Numbered from the stretch's first letter, positions 1 through 9,480 are shown. The stretch: DNA of 45,257 nucleotides from Clostridiaceae bacterium (GCA_012840075.1 DUMC01000146.1:1-45257), one strand, 5' to 3'. Translations and numbers: made by a program. Notes: a model not told the origin generated them from the sequence alone.

Positions 1-145
1 ATATATAATACATTTCGGTTTCACTTTGTGCAGAAATACTGGTGCGTCTTGGAACTAAGTCCAATGTATTACTGGAAAACTATTTACAAATAGCACCTAT
101 GTCATTTGTACAAAACTTAGGTAATTAAGAAACAGGTAGTGAAAT
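1..145. other. Left-edge spacer, no gene assigned
   Basis: The first 145 bases are AT-rich. A short open stretch of about 39 codons lies at 9-128 in frame 3, bounded by stops on both sides. It resembles nothing I recognise and has no convincing start. A small palindrome (CTATTT-AC-AAATAG) lies at 80-93. Confidence 0.4.
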
Positions 146-874
146 ATGAGATATAAGCTAATATGTTGTGATGTATTTATGAGAATGGCATGCCTTGCTA
201 TAGCGAATACGTCAAATATAATAGACCCTGAATTTACTGAGCTTGGTGCTCATGAGAATTCTTCGAGGCTTCGGGAAATTCTGCAGAAAAAGATAGATGA
301 TGCGGACAAAACCGGATTGTATGATGCCATTCTCCTTGGATACGGTTTATGCGGCAACAGTACCGCCGGTCTTAAAGCTAGGAATACACCGCTTGTAATT
401 CCAAGAGCTCATGATTGTTGTACAATTTTTCTAGGTTCAAAGGAGAAGTTCCTGGAATATTTCAAAGATAATCTAAGTGCTCAGTGGAGTTCAATAGGAT
501 ATATGGAAAGAAGCTCAGATTATTTAAGGAATACCGATACAGGCAAATTGCTGGGATTGGATAAGGATTATGAGGAACTGGTGGAAAAATACGGAGAAGA
601 AAATGCAAAATATATATGGGAAACTCTTCATCCGGAGTATAACAATGATGAGTTTATCTATATTTATATACCTGAATTTGAAAAGCTTAGGTATCCGGAA
701 AAAGCTAAATCTGTTGCAGCTAAAGATAATAAAACTTTCAAGTTGTTGAAAGGTGATATGAGAATAATAAATGACCTAATAAACGGTAAATGGAATGAGA
801 ATGATTTTCTCATCGTACCGCCGGGGAAAGAAATCAAGGCGGTATATGATAACGACCGGGTTATAAGTATATGA
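146..874 (+). CDS. DUF1638 domain-containing protein
   Basis: A 242-residue soluble protein that I place in the DUF1638 family. The best signals are the Gly/Cys-rich stretch G65-Y-G-L-C69-G around residues 65-72, and R87-A-H-D-C-C92, followed by a conserved LGSKEKF-type segment. Two further cysteines sit at positions 7 and 8, so a metal or cofactor site is plausible. From general knowledge, DUF1638 genes are often found beside corrinoid-dependent methyltransferase genes of the MtaA/MtaB/MtaC or MttB type, but the biochemical role is not established. No corrinoid protein is visible nearby; the only related candidate is the URO-D-like gene at the far right end, 43 kb away. The ribosome site before ATG 146 is weak (CAGGTAGTG), so this may be the last gene of an operon that begins outside the window. 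The family call is fairly safe; the function is unknown. Confidence 0.75.
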   Translation: MRYKLICCDVFMRMACLAIANTSNIIDPEFTELGAHENSSRLREILQKKIDDADKTGLYDAILLGYGLCGNSTAGLKARNTPLVIPRAHDCCTIFLGSKEKFLEYFKDNLSAQWSSIGYMERSSDYLRNTDTGKLLGLDKDYEELVEKYGEENAKYIWETLHPEYNNDEFIYIYIPEFEKLRYPEKAKSVAAKDNKTFKLLKGDMRIINDLINGKWNENDFLIVPPGKEIKAVYDNDRVISI

Positions 875-1023
875 ATTACAGAGGGCAAAACCGCATTATT
901 TCTGAACAAAACTACTTGAATAGATTAATCAAAACCTAGAAAACAGAAAGAACATTGTATACATGTAAAAGAAAGGTTGAATTTAGTTTTTATAAATGAT
1001 ATAATTTTAACAATTGTAAAGAG

Positions 1024-1095
1024 TAAGTTAATGGTAGGCTAACTTGCAAGAAAATATCGGACAAGCTGCACTGGGCATAAAGCTTGGTATGTCCG
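1024..1095 (+). other. Inverted repeats in the pckA upstream region
   Basis: The 339-base gap between the DUF1638 gene and pckA holds two inverted repeats. AAGTTA (1025-1030) pairs with TAACTT (1040-1045). CGGACAAGCT (1058-1067) pairs with AGCTTG...TCCG inside 1081-1095, with a 5-base bulge. No U-tract follows, so this is not a convincing intrinsic terminator. It lies upstream of the predicted pckA promoter and could be the 3' structure of the preceding transcript or a regulatory site. Confidence 0.3.
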
Positions 1096-1143
1096 GTGTT
1101 TAGATTAAATAAATAAATGGTATATAATAAAGTATATAAAAAA

Positions 1144-1171
1144 TTGTACTATTACCAAGCATGTCTATAAT
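1144..1171 (+). promoter_or_regulatory. Predicted sigma-A promoter of pckA
   Basis: TTGTAC (1144-1149), a 16-base spacer, and TATAAT (1166-1171) lie about 42 bases before the pckA start. The -10 box is exact and the spacer is one base short of optimal. Confidence 0.55.
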
Positions 1172-1213
1172 AGCAAATTAATTATATTTTACTTGAAGGG
1201 AGTAATAGATTAA

Positions 1214-3016
1214 ATGGTTAAGCACAAGAGATTAGAAGCATGGGTAAAGGAAATGGCTGCTATGTGCCAGCCTGATAGGATTTATTGGTGTGATGGGTCA
1301 GAAGAAGAAAACAATCGCCTTTTACAAGAAATGGTTAAAGCTGGTATGGCCATACCTTTAAATCCGGAAAAACGCCCGGGATGCTATGCATTCCGCAGCC
1401 ATCCATCCGATGTTGCACGTGTGGAAGACCGCACATTTATAGCTTCCAGAACAAAAGAAGATGCAGGTCCAACTAATAACTGGATAGATCCTGAAGAGCT
1501 AAAAGCAACAATGACCAAGTTATACACAGGTTGCATGAAAGGCAGAACCATGTATGTAATCCCATTTAGCATGGGTCCTATAGGTTCACCTTTGTCAAAG
1601 ATCGGTATACAGTTGACAGATAGCCCTTATGTTGTTGTTAACATGCGCATTATGACCCGTATGGGTTCTAAAGTCCTCGAAGCCCTTGGTGAAGATGGTG
1701 AGTTTGTACCTTGCCTGCATTCAGTCGGCTATCCTTTGAAAGAAGGAGAAAAGGACGTTACATGGCCATGTGCACCGATGGAGCAAAAGTATATCAGCCA
1801 CTTCCCTGAAGAAAGAACTATTTGGTCATATGGTTCCGGTTACGGCGGAAATGCCCTTTTGGGTAAAAAGTGCTTTGCACTCCGTATTGCTTCTGTACAA
1901 GCTCGGGATGAAGGCTGGATGGCTGAGCATATGTTAATATTAAAAATAACGGATCCTAAGGGAAGAGTAACATACATTGCAGGAGCTTTCCCAAGTGCAT
2001 GCGGAAAGACAAACTTGGCAATGTTAATACCAACCATCCCCGGATGGAAAGTTGAAACAATTGGTGATGACATTGCATGGATGAGGTTTGGTAAGGACGG
2101 ACGCTTGTATGCGATAAATCCGGAAGCCGGATTTTTCGGTGTAGCTCCTGGTACATCCATGAAATCAAATCCAAATGCTATGTTGACTATTCAAAAGAAT
2201 ACAATATTCACCAATGTAGCTTTAACCGATGATTTGGATGTATGGTGGGAAGGAATAGACGGAGAAGTTCCTTCACATCTCGTAGATTGGCAGGGCAATG
2301 ATTGGACTCCTGATTCAGGAAAAAATGCAGCACATCCGAATGCACGTTTCACAGCACCTGCAAGACAATGCCCTGTAATCGCACCTGAATGGGAAGATCC
2401 GCAAGGTGTACCGATATCGGCAATTCTAATTGGTGGACGCCGCCCGACAGCTATACCGCTAGTTCATGAAAGTTTTGACTGGAAACATGGTGTATTCATG
2501 GGTTCAATAATGGGTTCAGAAATCACAGCAGCCATCATATCAGGTAAGATCGGTCAGGTACGTCGTGACCCATTTGCTATGCTTCCTTTCATGGGTTATC
2601 ATGTATGTGATTATCTGCAACATTGGTTGGATATGGGAACCAAGACTGATCCTGAAAAATTGCCGAAGATATTCTATGTCAACTGGTTCCGTAAGGATGA
2701 AAAAGGCAGATGGCTATGGCCCGGATTCGGTGAAAACAGCCGTGTATTAAAGTGGATCGTCGAAAGAGTCAACGGAGAAGGTAAAGCTGCCAAGACACCA
2801 ATCGGTTACATGCCCACAGTTGATGCTATTGATCTGGAAGGCCTTAATGTACCGATAGAAGATATGAAAGAACTTTTGAGAGTGGATAAAGAAGGTTGGC
2901 TCAGGGAAGTTGAATCCATTAAGGAACATTATGCTAACTACGGAAGCAAAATGCCAAAAGAATTAATCGAACAACTCCATGCCCTGGAAGAAAGATTAAA
3001 GAATTACCAGGAGTAA
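1214..3016 (+). CDS. pckA: Phosphoenolpyruvate carboxykinase, GTP-dependent
   Basis: A 600-residue cytosolic enzyme that interconverts oxaloacetate plus GTP with phosphoenolpyruvate, CO2 and GDP. It belongs to the GTP family, not the ATP family: the P-loop reads [12 protein letters not shown] at residues 256-267, with the family-specific Cys, followed by a kinase-2 stretch containing two Asp near residue 300 (TIGDDIAWM). MGSIMGSE lies near residue 430 and the guanine-binding region [10 protein letters not shown] near residue 510. The length is normal. ATG 1214 follows GAAGGGAGT at 1195-1203. The gene is monocistronic, with its own promoter and a strong terminator at 3139-3175. In cellulolytic clostridia this enzyme is known to take part in the PEP-oxaloacetate-malate route that bypasses weak or absent pyruvate kinase, so a glycolytic rather than gluconeogenic role is likely here. 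Confidence 0.96.
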   Translation: MVKHKRLEAWVKEMAAMCQPDRIYWCDGSEEENNRLLQEMVKAGMAIPLNPEKRPGCYAFRSHPSDVARVEDRTFIASRTKEDAGPTNNWIDPEELKATMTKLYTGCMKGRTMYVIPFSMGPIGSPLSKIGIQLTDSPYVVVNMRIMTRMGSKVLEALGEDGEFVPCLHSVGYPLKEGEKDVTWPCAPMEQKYISHFPEERTIWSYGSGYGGNALLGKKCFALRIASVQARDEGWMAEHMLILKITDPKGRVTYIAGAFPSACGKTNLAMLIPTIPGWKVETIGDDIAWMRFGKDGRLYAINPEAGFFGVAPGTSMKSNPNAMLTIQKNTIFTNVALTDDLDVWWEGIDGEVPSHLVDWQGNDWTPDSGKNAAHPNARFTAPARQCPVIAPEWEDPQGVPISAILIGGRRPTAIPLVHESFDWKHGVFMGSIMGSEITAAIISGKIGQVRRDPFAMLPFMGYHVCDYLQHWLDMGTKTDPEKLPKIFYVNWFRKDEKGRWLWPGFGENSRVLKWIVERVNGEGKAAKTPIGYMPTVDAIDLEGLNVPIEDMKELLRVDKEGWLREVESIKEHYANYGSKMPKELIEQLHALEERLKNYQE

Positions 3017-3138
3017 TATAGGTAGATTAAATGCAGAAAAATTTACGGAAATTAATAAAAGTATATAGAAGTTTATGTCAAACGGACTTTTGCATAAATG
3101 CGATTCTAATGTGTAAAAATCTTAATGTGTAAATATAG

Positions 3139-3175
3139 AAAAGATATGGGTATATTAACGCCCATATCTTTTTTT
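3139..3175 (+). terminator. Intrinsic terminator after pckA
   Basis: A perfect 12-bp stem (AAAAGATATGGG 3139-3150 with CCCATATCTTTT 3161-3172), a 10-base loop and a run of T to 3175 lie about 120 bases after the pckA stop. Confidence 0.9.
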
Positions 3176-3231
3176 AACTATCTAAATATGAAAATCATTG
3201 TTTTAAAGTTTTATTAAGACTTTTTATTAGC

Positions 3232-3260
3232 TTGCTTTTAAAGCATTTTATTACTAAAAT
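3232..3260 (+). promoter_or_regulatory. Predicted promoter of the PPC-domain gene
   Basis: TTGCTT (3232-3237), a 17-base spacer and TAAAAT (3255-3260) lie 47 bases before the start. A 13-bp palindrome TGCTTTTAAAGCA (3233-3245) overlaps the -35 box and could be an operator. Confidence 0.5.
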
Positions 3261-3307
3261 TTTAATGAAATGATGATTTATAAATAAAGGAATCAGGAGG
3301 ATTATCT

Positions 3308-3736
3308 ATGAAGTATAAGATTTTTGGAAATACTGTAATTGCACGGATTGACAAGGGAGAAGAAATTGTATCGTCAATTTTAGAAATTTGCAAGAAAGAA
3401 AATATAAAACTAGGCAAGGTTAGTGCAATCGGAGCCGTAAACAAAGTAAAAATCGGCCTTTTTAAAACGGGAGAAAAAAAGTACTATTCCGACATTCTAA
3501 CCGGAGAATTTGAAATTACTTCCCTTTTGGGAAATGTTACTACTATGAATGATGAAGTTTATCTTCATTTGCACATCAATATATCAGACAGTTCTTTTAA
3601 AACATTTGGAGGCCATTTGAATGAAGCATATGTTAGCGGAACCTGCGAATTGTTTATTGACGTAATTGACGGACATATGGACAGAAAATTTAGTGAAGAA
3701 ATAGGGTTGAACTTATTGGAGTTTGATTACGAGTAA
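3308..3736 (+). CDS. PPC/DUF296 domain protein (PD1-like DNA-binding fold)
   Basis: A 142-residue single-domain protein of the PPC (plant and prokaryote conserved, DUF296) family. The family signature is clear: a Gly-rich ISAIGAV-type turn (KVSAIGAVNKVKIG, residues 37-50), H87-L-H89 on a strand, and G101-G-H103 followed by the xVSGTCEL strand. In solved family members the His residues bind a metal and the protein is a trimer; plant relatives carry AT-hooks, but no AT-hook is present here. The bacterial role is unsettled, and DNA binding has been proposed by analogy only. CAGGAGG at 3294-3300 is well placed before ATG 3308. The gene stands alone with its own promoter and terminator. Confidence 0.85.
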   Translation: MKYKIFGNTVIARIDKGEEIVSSILEICKKENIKLGKVSAIGAVNKVKIGLFKTGEKKYYSDILTGEFEITSLLGNVTTMNDEVYLHLHINISDSSFKTFGGHLNEAYVSGTCELFIDVIDGHMDRKFSEEIGLNLLEFDYE

Positions 3737-3837
3737 TACGGAATTTGAATGTCAATATCAAAAAAGATTTTAGAAATTCCAAAATGTTTTAGAAATCTCA
3801 AAGGACTAAAATTTGAAATTAAATTAAAATCTCCGAG

Positions 3838-3899
3838 AGGACGGATATTATTTAATTATTTTATAAAGTAGAAATTACTTTAACAGCCCGTCCTTTTTT
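3838..3899 (+). terminator. Intrinsic terminator after the PPC gene
   Basis: AGGACGG (3838-3844) pairs with CCGTCCT (3888-3894) and is followed by a T run to 3899. The long loop contains a second hairpin, AAAGTA (3865-3870) with TACTTT (3876-3881). Confidence 0.75.
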
Positions 3900-3935
3900 A
3901 CTTTTACGACTTATTTTTGCTCTTGCGAGAAATTC

Positions 3936-3955
3936 ATATTTTGTATACAAAATAT
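3936..3955. promoter_or_regulatory. Perfect 20-bp palindrome upstream of the his promoter (candidate operator)
   Basis: ATATTTTGTATACAAAATAT at 3936-3955 is self-complementary over its full length and ends 19 bases before the -35 box of the his operon. The core TTGTATACAA fits the TNGTNNACNA pattern typical of FadR-type GntR regulators. A histidine-responsive repressor (HisR type) is an alternative. The regulator itself is not in the window. Confidence 0.55.
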
Positions 3956-3974
3956 ACAAATTTTAAATTATATG

Positions 3975-4004
3975 TTGACATTTTGAGGGAAAGTGAAATA
4001 TAAT
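3975..4004 (+). promoter_or_regulatory. Strong sigma-A promoter of the his operon
   Basis: TTGACA (3975-3980), an 18-base spacer and TATAAT (3999-4004) match both consensus boxes exactly. Transcription from about 4011 would give a leader of about 205 bases before hisZ. Confidence 0.85.
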
Positions 4005-4017
4005 ATTAGCAATTCAT

Positions 4018-4061
4018 TAATTTATAACTTTATCATGTTAAAGTTAAAAAGTGATAAATTA
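4018..4061 (+). other. AU-rich hairpin at the 5' end of the his leader
   Basis: TAATTTAT (4018-4025) pairs with ATAAATTA (4054-4061), and nested AACTTT (4026-4031) pairs with AAAGTT (4040-4045). It lies just after the predicted transcription start. I see no T-box consensus (TGGnACCGCG) and no terminator in the leader, so it may serve RNA stability or protein binding. Confidence 0.4.
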
Positions 4062-4217
4062 AAAAGAACAAACAGTATGGTAGAAAAGTGAATGACGAGG
4101 AAATGATGGGAAGCTGAGTAATATCAAGATAATTAATTTAATATAAGTTAATAAATAATTAATATAAACCGGATGGATTAATATCTTAATTTTCTATAAT
4201 TAAAGGAGGTGCATCTG

Positions 4218-5471
4218 TTGCCCAAGTGGAAGATATATACTCCTGACGGTGTACAGGATATACTATTTGATGAATGTTATATTAAGAAAAATATTGAAGC
4301 TGAATTAAGGGAGTTATTTAGAAGGTGCGGATATTTTGAAATAGAAACTCCTATTCTTGAGTTCTTTGATACTTTTACGGTAGATGAAGAATCAACGCCT
4401 CAGGAAAGCATGTTTAAGTTTTTTGACCAGCAGGGTAGGATTCTGGTTCTGAGACCTGACCTTACCATTCCTGTTGCAAGAGTTGCAGCCAGTAAGTTAA
4501 AAGATGCACAATATCCGTTGAGAATTTCATATATAGGTAATACTTTCAGATATAATGAGTCAGGTGGGGGAAGACAGAAAGAATTTACTCAAGCCGGTAT
4601 TGAATTGCTGGGAGAAGTGACACCTGAGTCGGATGCAGAAGTAATTTCAATTGCCGTAAATGCCGTTAAGACCTGTGGATTGAATGATTTTCAAATAGAT
4701 ATTGGGCATGTCGGTTTTTTTAAGGGCTTGATGGAAGAAGCAGGGCTTTGTGAGCAAGATATGGCGCAAATGAGAATACTGATAGAGCGAAAAGATTTTA
4801 TCGGTATTGAAGAAATTATAAGCAAGCGCGATATATCATCTCATATAAAGAAATTAATATTTAATATGCCTCGTTTATCCGGTGGTATTGATGTAATTGA
4901 CAGAGTCAGAAAAATTTTAAAGGGTCCAAAAACTTTGGAGGCGCTTGACTACTTGGAAGAACTCCTGAAAATATTGGAAGACTACGGACTGAATGATTAT
5001 GTTTCCATTGATCTGGGTATGGTACAGAGCCTCAATTATTACACAGGTATAATCTTCAGAGGGTTTACCCATGGTGTTGGATTTCCCATACTTAGCGGAG
5101 GAAGATATGACAATTTGATAGAAAAATTTGGCTTAAGGCTTCCTGCGACTGGTTTTTCGCTAGGAGTAAATCTTGTAATGAATGCATTGGAGAGACAGCA
5201 AAAATGTATGGATAAACCGCATGTTGACAGCTTGATTTATTACGAGAAAGAGGGCAGAAAAGTTGCTTTTGAAATATGCAGGCAATTAAGAGCCCAAGGG
5301 CTTGTTATACAAATGGATATAACCATGGCCGGAAAAGAAAGAGTTAAAGCTTATGCCAGATCAATGGGAATAGGCGGAATAATAGGTGTGCTTGATGAAG
5401 ACTTGATAGAAATACACAACCTGGAAACTAATGAGATTAAAAGAGTATCGAGGAGTGAGTTACTTAAATGA
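4218..5471 (+). CDS. hisZ: ATP phosphoribosyltransferase regulatory subunit HisZ
   Basis: A 417-residue paralogue of histidyl-tRNA synthetase that forms a hetero-octamer with short-form HisG and is needed for its activity and histidine feedback. The class II synthetase-like core is visible: TPDGVQD near the N-terminus, [10 protein letters not shown] (motif 1 region), [20 protein letters not shown] (motif 2 region), and [11 protein letters not shown] plus [14 protein letters not shown] (motif 3 region). A C-terminal segment takes the place of the tRNA-binding domain. I chose TTG 4218 as the start because AAAGGAGGT (4202-4210) sits 7-8 bases upstream; a GTG at 4209 in the same frame lies inside the ribosome site. 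It is the first gene of the operon and overlaps hisG by ATGA, as expected for subunits made in equal amounts. Confidence 0.93.
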   Translation: MPKWKIYTPDGVQDILFDECYIKKNIEAELRELFRRCGYFEIETPILEFFDTFTVDEESTPQESMFKFFDQQGRILVLRPDLTIPVARVAASKLKDAQYPLRISYIGNTFRYNESGGGRQKEFTQAGIELLGEVTPESDAEVISIAVNAVKTCGLNDFQIDIGHVGFFKGLMEEAGLCEQDMAQMRILIERKDFIGIEEIISKRDISSHIKKLIFNMPRLSGGIDVIDRVRKILKGPKTLEALDYLEELLKILEDYGLNDYVSIDLGMVQSLNYYTGIIFRGFTHGVGFPILSGGRYDNLIEKFGLRLPATGFSLGVNLVMNALERQQKCMDKPHVDSLIYYEKEGRKVAFEICRQLRAQGLVIQMDITMAGKERVKAYARSMGIGGIIGVLDEDLIEIHNLETNEIKRVSRSELLK

Positions 5472-6124
5472 ATTACATAAATATTGCCCTGCCAAAAGGT
5501 AGATTAGGGGATAAAGCTGTTGAGCTGTTTGAGGCTATAGGAATAGACTGCGAAGAAATTAAAAATTCTTCACGAAAGCTTATATTTACCGATGAGAAAA
5601 ACATGATAAGGCTTTTCCTTGTAAAACCTACTGATGTACCTACATACGTGGAATATGGGGCGGCAGATATTGGCATTGCAGGACGTGATACTTTGCTGGA
5701 AGAAGGTAGGAATCTATATGAAATCCTTAACTTAAGATACGGAAATTGCAAAATGGTACTGGCAGGACCGGCTGAGCTTAAAGATAAGTTTGACAAGCTT
5801 GCAAATAAAAGAGTAGCAACAAAATATCCGAGAATAGCTAGGGAATATTTTGAACACAGAAGAAAGGAGTCCGTGGAGATAATAAAGCTGAACGGTTCGG
5901 TTGAATTGGCTCCTTTGGTAGGTTTGTCCGAATTGATCGTAGATTTAGTGGAAAGCGGGAGGACCCTAAAAGAGAACAATCTGGTTATCTATGATGTGAT
6001 AGAAGATATAAGTGCAAGATTGGTGGTAAACAGAGCCAGCATGAAGATGAAAAGTGAAAGAATACAGTGGATAATAGACGAGTTAAGAAAAAATATAGAC
6101 ATGCAAATTGGTTCACAATATTAA
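5468..6124 (+). CDS. hisG: ATP phosphoribosyltransferase catalytic subunit, short form
   Basis: A 218-residue short HisG that makes phosphoribosyl-ATP from ATP and PRPP, the first and committed step of histidine synthesis. It starts with the typical [15 protein letters not shown] segment, carries [16 protein letters not shown] near residue 70, and has the PRPP-binding loop region near [17 protein letters not shown] around residue 155-170. It lacks the C-terminal ACT-like regulatory domain of long HisG, which explains the need for HisZ directly upstream. ATG 5468 overlaps the hisZ stop (ATGA), with GAGGAGTGAG just before it. Confidence 0.95.
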   Translation: MNYINIALPKGRLGDKAVELFEAIGIDCEEIKNSSRKLIFTDEKNMIRLFLVKPTDVPTYVEYGAADIGIAGRDTLLEEGRNLYEILNLRYGNCKMVLAGPAELKDKFDKLANKRVATKYPRIAREYFEHRRKESVEIIKLNGSVELAPLVGLSELIVDLVESGRTLKENNLVIYDVIEDISARLVVNRASMKMKSERIQWIIDELRKNIDMQIGSQY

Positions 6125-6178
6125 CATTGATGCATAATATTGGCAATATGCAGTATAAGAATGTATAGTAATAAGAAA

Positions 6179-6203
6179 ATGTTATATTAACAATATATAA
6201 CAT
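6179..6203. repeat. 9-bp inverted repeat between hisG and hisD
   Basis: ATGTTATAT (6179-6187) and ATATAACAT (6195-6203) are perfectly complementary around a 7-base loop, within the 147-base gap. No T run follows. It could be an RNA processing or stability element inside the operon. Confidence 0.4.
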
Positions 6204-6271
6204 AAGCTGTGATAGTTATTTTAACAGTTAAGCTTAACATTGATATCATTCTAACAGGGAGTTGAAATAGC

Positions 6272-7564
6272 ATGTTTAAGATTATTAAGTCCGGTACTGA
6301 TGAAGAAAAAGAGTTTTTTAAAAAACTATCCCGGCGAAATGCCATGGATAATGGTGAAATAGAAGGTACAGTAAAGGAAATAATTGATAATGTAAGAAAA
6401 AACGGAGATAAAGCTCTCTATGAATATACGAATAAATATGATCGTGTAGATACTACTAAATATAAATTAAAAGTAGAAGACCGCGAAATACAAGAAGCTT
6501 ATAAGAATATCGATTCTGTGTTACTTGATTCAATTAGGCGGGCAAAAAAGAACATAGAAAAATACCATCAAAAACAAATTGAGAAATCTTGGATTTCAAC
6601 GGAAGATAACGGAGTTTTACTAGGACAATTATACAGACCTCTTGAAATAGTTGGGGTATATGTCCCCGGGGGTACTGCGCCTTTAATTTCTTCAGTTCTT
6701 ATGAATATCATACCTGCTAAAATTGCCGGGGTTGAAAAAATTATTATGGTCACTCCTCCACAAAAAGATGGAAAGATTAACCCTGCCATACTTGCGACTG
6801 CCAATGAAGCAGGAGCTGATGAAATATATGCCGTGGGGGGAGCTCAAGCTATAGCTGCTCTTGCTTTTGGCACCCAAACAATACCTAAAGTGGATAAAAT
6901 CGTTGGTCCCGGCAATATTTATGTTGCAACTGCTAAAAAGATGGTATATGGTATCTGTGATATAGACATGTTTGCCGGTCCAAGTGAAATTACCATAATA
7001 GCGGATGATACGGCAAATCCTGTTTATGTAGCTGCTGATTTACTTTCACAAGCCGAACATGACCCATTAGCAGCATCAATTTTATTGACTCCATCAGAAG
7101 AATTGACTTTGCAGGTAAGAGCAGAGATCGAAAGTCAGAGTCAATACCTTGAACGCAAGGAAGTAATAAGTAAATCAATAGCAGAATACGGAAGAGCTAT
7201 AATCGTCGACTCTGTCGATGAAGCTGTAAACATCGTAAATAAAATAGCAACTGAACACCTGGAACTTATGGTAAAAGAGCCATTTGCAATATTAGGATCA
7301 ATAAAAAATGCGGGAGCAATTTTCATAGGTTCTTATTCATCAGAACCTGTAGGAGATTATTACGCAGGACCTAACCATGTCCTTCCGACGGGAGGAACGG
7401 CAAGATTCTTTTCACCTCTAAGTGTAAGCGATTTCGTAAAGAAAACAAGTGTTATATCTTATACGCAAAAGGCTTTGCACAAAGCCAAGGATGATATAAT
7501 AAGATTTGCAGAGGCTGAAGGCTTAACAGCTCATGCAAATGCTATTAAAGTAAGGTTTGAATAA
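6272..7564 (+). CDS. hisD: Histidinol dehydrogenase
   Basis: A 430-residue Zn2+ and NAD+-dependent enzyme that oxidises L-histidinol to L-histidine in two steps, the end of the pathway. Family features are all present: VPGGTAPLISSVLMN (131-145), VGPGNIYVATAKK (211-223), FAGPSEI (234-240) and SQAEHDP (259-265). Expected zinc ligands are Q260, H263, D362 and H421, and the catalytic pair is E328-H329 (ATEHLEL). The length is normal. CAGGGAG near 6256-6261 precedes ATG 6272. It is separated from hisG by 147 bases but has no terminator before it, so it is probably co-transcribed. Confidence 0.97.
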   Translation: MFKIIKSGTDEEKEFFKKLSRRNAMDNGEIEGTVKEIIDNVRKNGDKALYEYTNKYDRVDTTKYKLKVEDREIQEAYKNIDSVLLDSIRRAKKNIEKYHQKQIEKSWISTEDNGVLLGQLYRPLEIVGVYVPGGTAPLISSVLMNIIPAKIAGVEKIIMVTPPQKDGKINPAILATANEAGADEIYAVGGAQAIAALAFGTQTIPKVDKIVGPGNIYVATAKKMVYGICDIDMFAGPSEITIIADDTANPVYVAADLLSQAEHDPLAASILLTPSEELTLQVRAEIESQSQYLERKEVISKSIAEYGRAIIVDSVDEAVNIVNKIATEHLELMVKEPFAILGSIKNAGAIFIGSYSSEPVGDYYAGPNHVLPTGGTARFFSPLSVSDFVKKTSVISYTQKALHKAKDDIIRFAEAEGLTAHANAIKVRFE

Positions 7565-7578
7565 ATAGGAGTGATTTT

Positions 7579-8664
7579 GTGGAAGCAAACATTATTAAAT
7601 ACAGGTTTTGGAGCGAAAAGGCCAAAAGTCTGGAACCATACGTTCCCGGCGAACAGCCTAAAGATAAAAAATATATAAAACTAAATACTAATGAAAATCC
7701 TTATCCACCATCACCTAAAGTTCTAAGGGCTATAATTGATTCTGTAAATGAAAGTTTAAGGTTATATCCTGATCCTGATTGTACAGAGCTTTGTCGGGAA
7801 ATTGCCGGATATTATAACTTAAATGAAAAACAGGTTTTTCCCGGTAACGGTTCTGATGAAATCTTGGCTTTTGCCTTTTTGGCTTTTTTTAACCCGGGGA
7901 ATCCCATAATCTTTCCTGATATTACGTATAGCTTTTATCCGGTTTACTGCGATTTATATAATATAGATTATAACCTTGTTCCGTTAGATGATGAATTTAA
8001 TATACAGATTGAAGAATTTTTCCGTCCGAACGGAGGAATAGTTTTTCCCAATCCCAATGCGCCTACAGGTAAAGCTTTACCTCTGAGTGGCATTGTAAAA
8101 ATTTTGGACTATAATAAAGAAAGTGTTGTTATTATTGATGAAGCATATGTTGACTTCGGAGGAGAAACAGCAGCCTGTTTGATAGGCGAATATAAGAACC
8201 TATTGATTGTGCAGACGTTTTCAAAATCACGTTCCCTTGCAGGTTTAAGGCTTGGTTTTGCCTTAGGAGATGAAAAACTGATTGAAGCCTTGAATATGGT
8301 CAAAAACTCATTTAACTCATATACAATAGACCGGTTGGCTTTAAGAGCCGGTATAGAAGCAATTAAAGATGATGAGTGGTTTCAATCCTCGAGGCAGAAA
8401 ATAATTGCCACAAGGGAAAGAATAACATCAGCTTTAAGAAAGCTTGGATTTAAAGTGACGGATTCAAAAGCTAACTTTATATTTATCAGCCATGAAAGCT
8501 ATAAAGCCGTTGATTTATTTACAGCATTAAAAGATAGGGGAGTGCTTGTTAGATACTTTAATAAGCCGAGGATTGATAACTATCTGAGAGTAACCATAGG
8601 AAGCGATGAAGAGATGGACAAGTTTTTGGAAATCATTAGGGAGATTATTAACGAACAAGTTTAA
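7579..8664 (+). CDS. hisC: Histidinol-phosphate aminotransferase
   Basis: A 361-residue fold-type I PLP aminotransferase that converts imidazole-acetol phosphate and glutamate to histidinol phosphate. Signature segments are LNTNENPYPPSP (35-46), NPNAPTG (158-164), DEAYVDF (187-193), and the PLP-lysine region TFSKSRSLAGLRLGFALG with K216 as the Schiff-base residue and R224 as phosphate contact. The start is GTG 7579, with AGGAGTG at 7567-7573 and only 14 bases after hisD, showing tight operon packing. The PLP motifs alone would also fit related aminotransferases, but the gene context makes HisC the clear choice. Confidence 0.95.
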   Translation: MEANIIKYRFWSEKAKSLEPYVPGEQPKDKKYIKLNTNENPYPPSPKVLRAIIDSVNESLRLYPDPDCTELCREIAGYYNLNEKQVFPGNGSDEILAFAFLAFFNPGNPIIFPDITYSFYPVYCDLYNIDYNLVPLDDEFNIQIEEFFRPNGGIVFPNPNAPTGKALPLSGIVKILDYNKESVVIIDEAYVDFGGETAACLIGEYKNLLIVQTFSKSRSLAGLRLGFALGDEKLIEALNMVKNSFNSYTIDRLALRAGIEAIKDDEWFQSSRQKIIATRERITSALRKLGFKVTDSKANFIFISHESYKAVDLFTALKDRGVLVRYFNKPRIDNYLRVTIGSDEEMDKFLEIIREIINEQV

Positions 8665-8750
8665 CAGCCGGTATAAATGATTTTCAAATGCAAGTATTTT
8701 TCCAAATTAATTCTCTCATTACCATTTTTGTACTAAAGGAGAATGATCAA

Positions 8751-9386
8751 ATGGAAAAGATTGAGAGTATAGAACCTAAAAATAATCTTGACGGATTATC
8801 AAGGAAAGCATATATTGAAAGAAAAACCGGTGAAACCGATATAAAACTTAATATTAATATTGACGGTGAAGGGAAAAGCTCAATAAATACGGGAATTGGC
8901 TTTTTCGATCATATGTTAAGCCTTTTTTCAAAACATGGTTTTTTTGATTTGGAGGTTCAGGCAAAAGGTGATTTATATGTTGATAGTCATCATACAATAG
9001 AGGACGTTGGAATTGTCCTCGGACAAGCTATAAAGGAAGCCTTAAGAGATAAAAGAGGAATAAAAAGGTATGGTATGGCATACGTACCGATGGATGAAGC
9101 CCTGGCTATGGTAGTTGTAGATTTAAGCGGAAGGCCTTTCTTGGTTTTTGATGCCGAATTTTCTGCGGAGAAGATCGGAAGCCTTGACAGCCAAATGATT
9201 GAAGAATTTTTCAGGGCTGTTGCTTCTAATGCAGGCATGACCTTACATGTTAAAATCTTATACGGAAAAAATGATCATCACAAAGCAGAAGCTATTTTCA
9301 AAGCCTTTGGACGGGCCCTTGATGATGCTGTAAAAATAGATCTGCGTATTAGTGGGGTTATGTCTACTAAAGGGATTTTGGGATAA
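8751..9386 (+). CDS. hisB: Imidazoleglycerol-phosphate dehydratase
   Basis: A 211-residue monofunctional HisB that dehydrates imidazoleglycerol phosphate to imidazole-acetol phosphate. It has the metal-binding motifs SHHTIEDVGIVLGQA and NDHHKAEAIFKAFGRAL, plus the FFDHML segment near the N-terminus. No histidinol-phosphatase domain is fused to it. An in-frame ATG at 8688 would add 21 residues, but that start has no ribosome site and the extra residues are hydrophobic and unlike the family. ATG 8751 has AAAGGAG (8735-8741) at 9 bases, so I use it. Even so the protein has a slightly long N-terminus (about 15 residues before the conserved RKAYIERKTGETDI). Confidence 0.94.
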   Translation: MEKIESIEPKNNLDGLSRKAYIERKTGETDIKLNINIDGEGKSSINTGIGFFDHMLSLFSKHGFFDLEVQAKGDLYVDSHHTIEDVGIVLGQAIKEALRDKRGIKRYGMAYVPMDEALAMVVVDLSGRPFLVFDAEFSAEKIGSLDSQMIEEFFRAVASNAGMTLHVKILYGKNDHHKAEAIFKAFGRALDDAVKIDLRISGVMSTKGILG

Positions 9387-9442
9387 AAATTCAGAATATT
9401 ATATAAAAATTTTGAATATTCGGAATAAAAATTTAGAATATT
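9383..9442 (+). repeat. Three tandem copies of an 18-bp AT-rich unit
   Basis: ATAAAAATT-(C/T)(A/T)-GAATATT occurs at 9383-9400, 9403-9420 and 9425-9442. The first copy overlaps the hisB stop codon. An 11-bp unit TTAGAATGAA(G/A) follows at 9442-9452 and 9453-9463. This lies where hisH would normally begin. Confidence 0.8.
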
Positions 9443-9480
9443 TAGAATGAAGTTAGAATGAAAAATCGGGATGAAAAGTA

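Noticed and set aside
9-128. Small open stretch of about 39 codons at the left edge
   Set aside because: It has stops at both ends, no good start or ribosome site, and no recognisable family.
3233-3245. TGCTTTTAAAGCA as an intrinsic terminator
   Set aside because: The loop would be one base and it lies inside a promoter; a DNA operator is more plausible.
4005-4217. T-box riboswitch in the his operon leader
   Set aside because: No TGGnACCGCG-type T-box sequence and no terminator/antiterminator pair could be found before hisZ.
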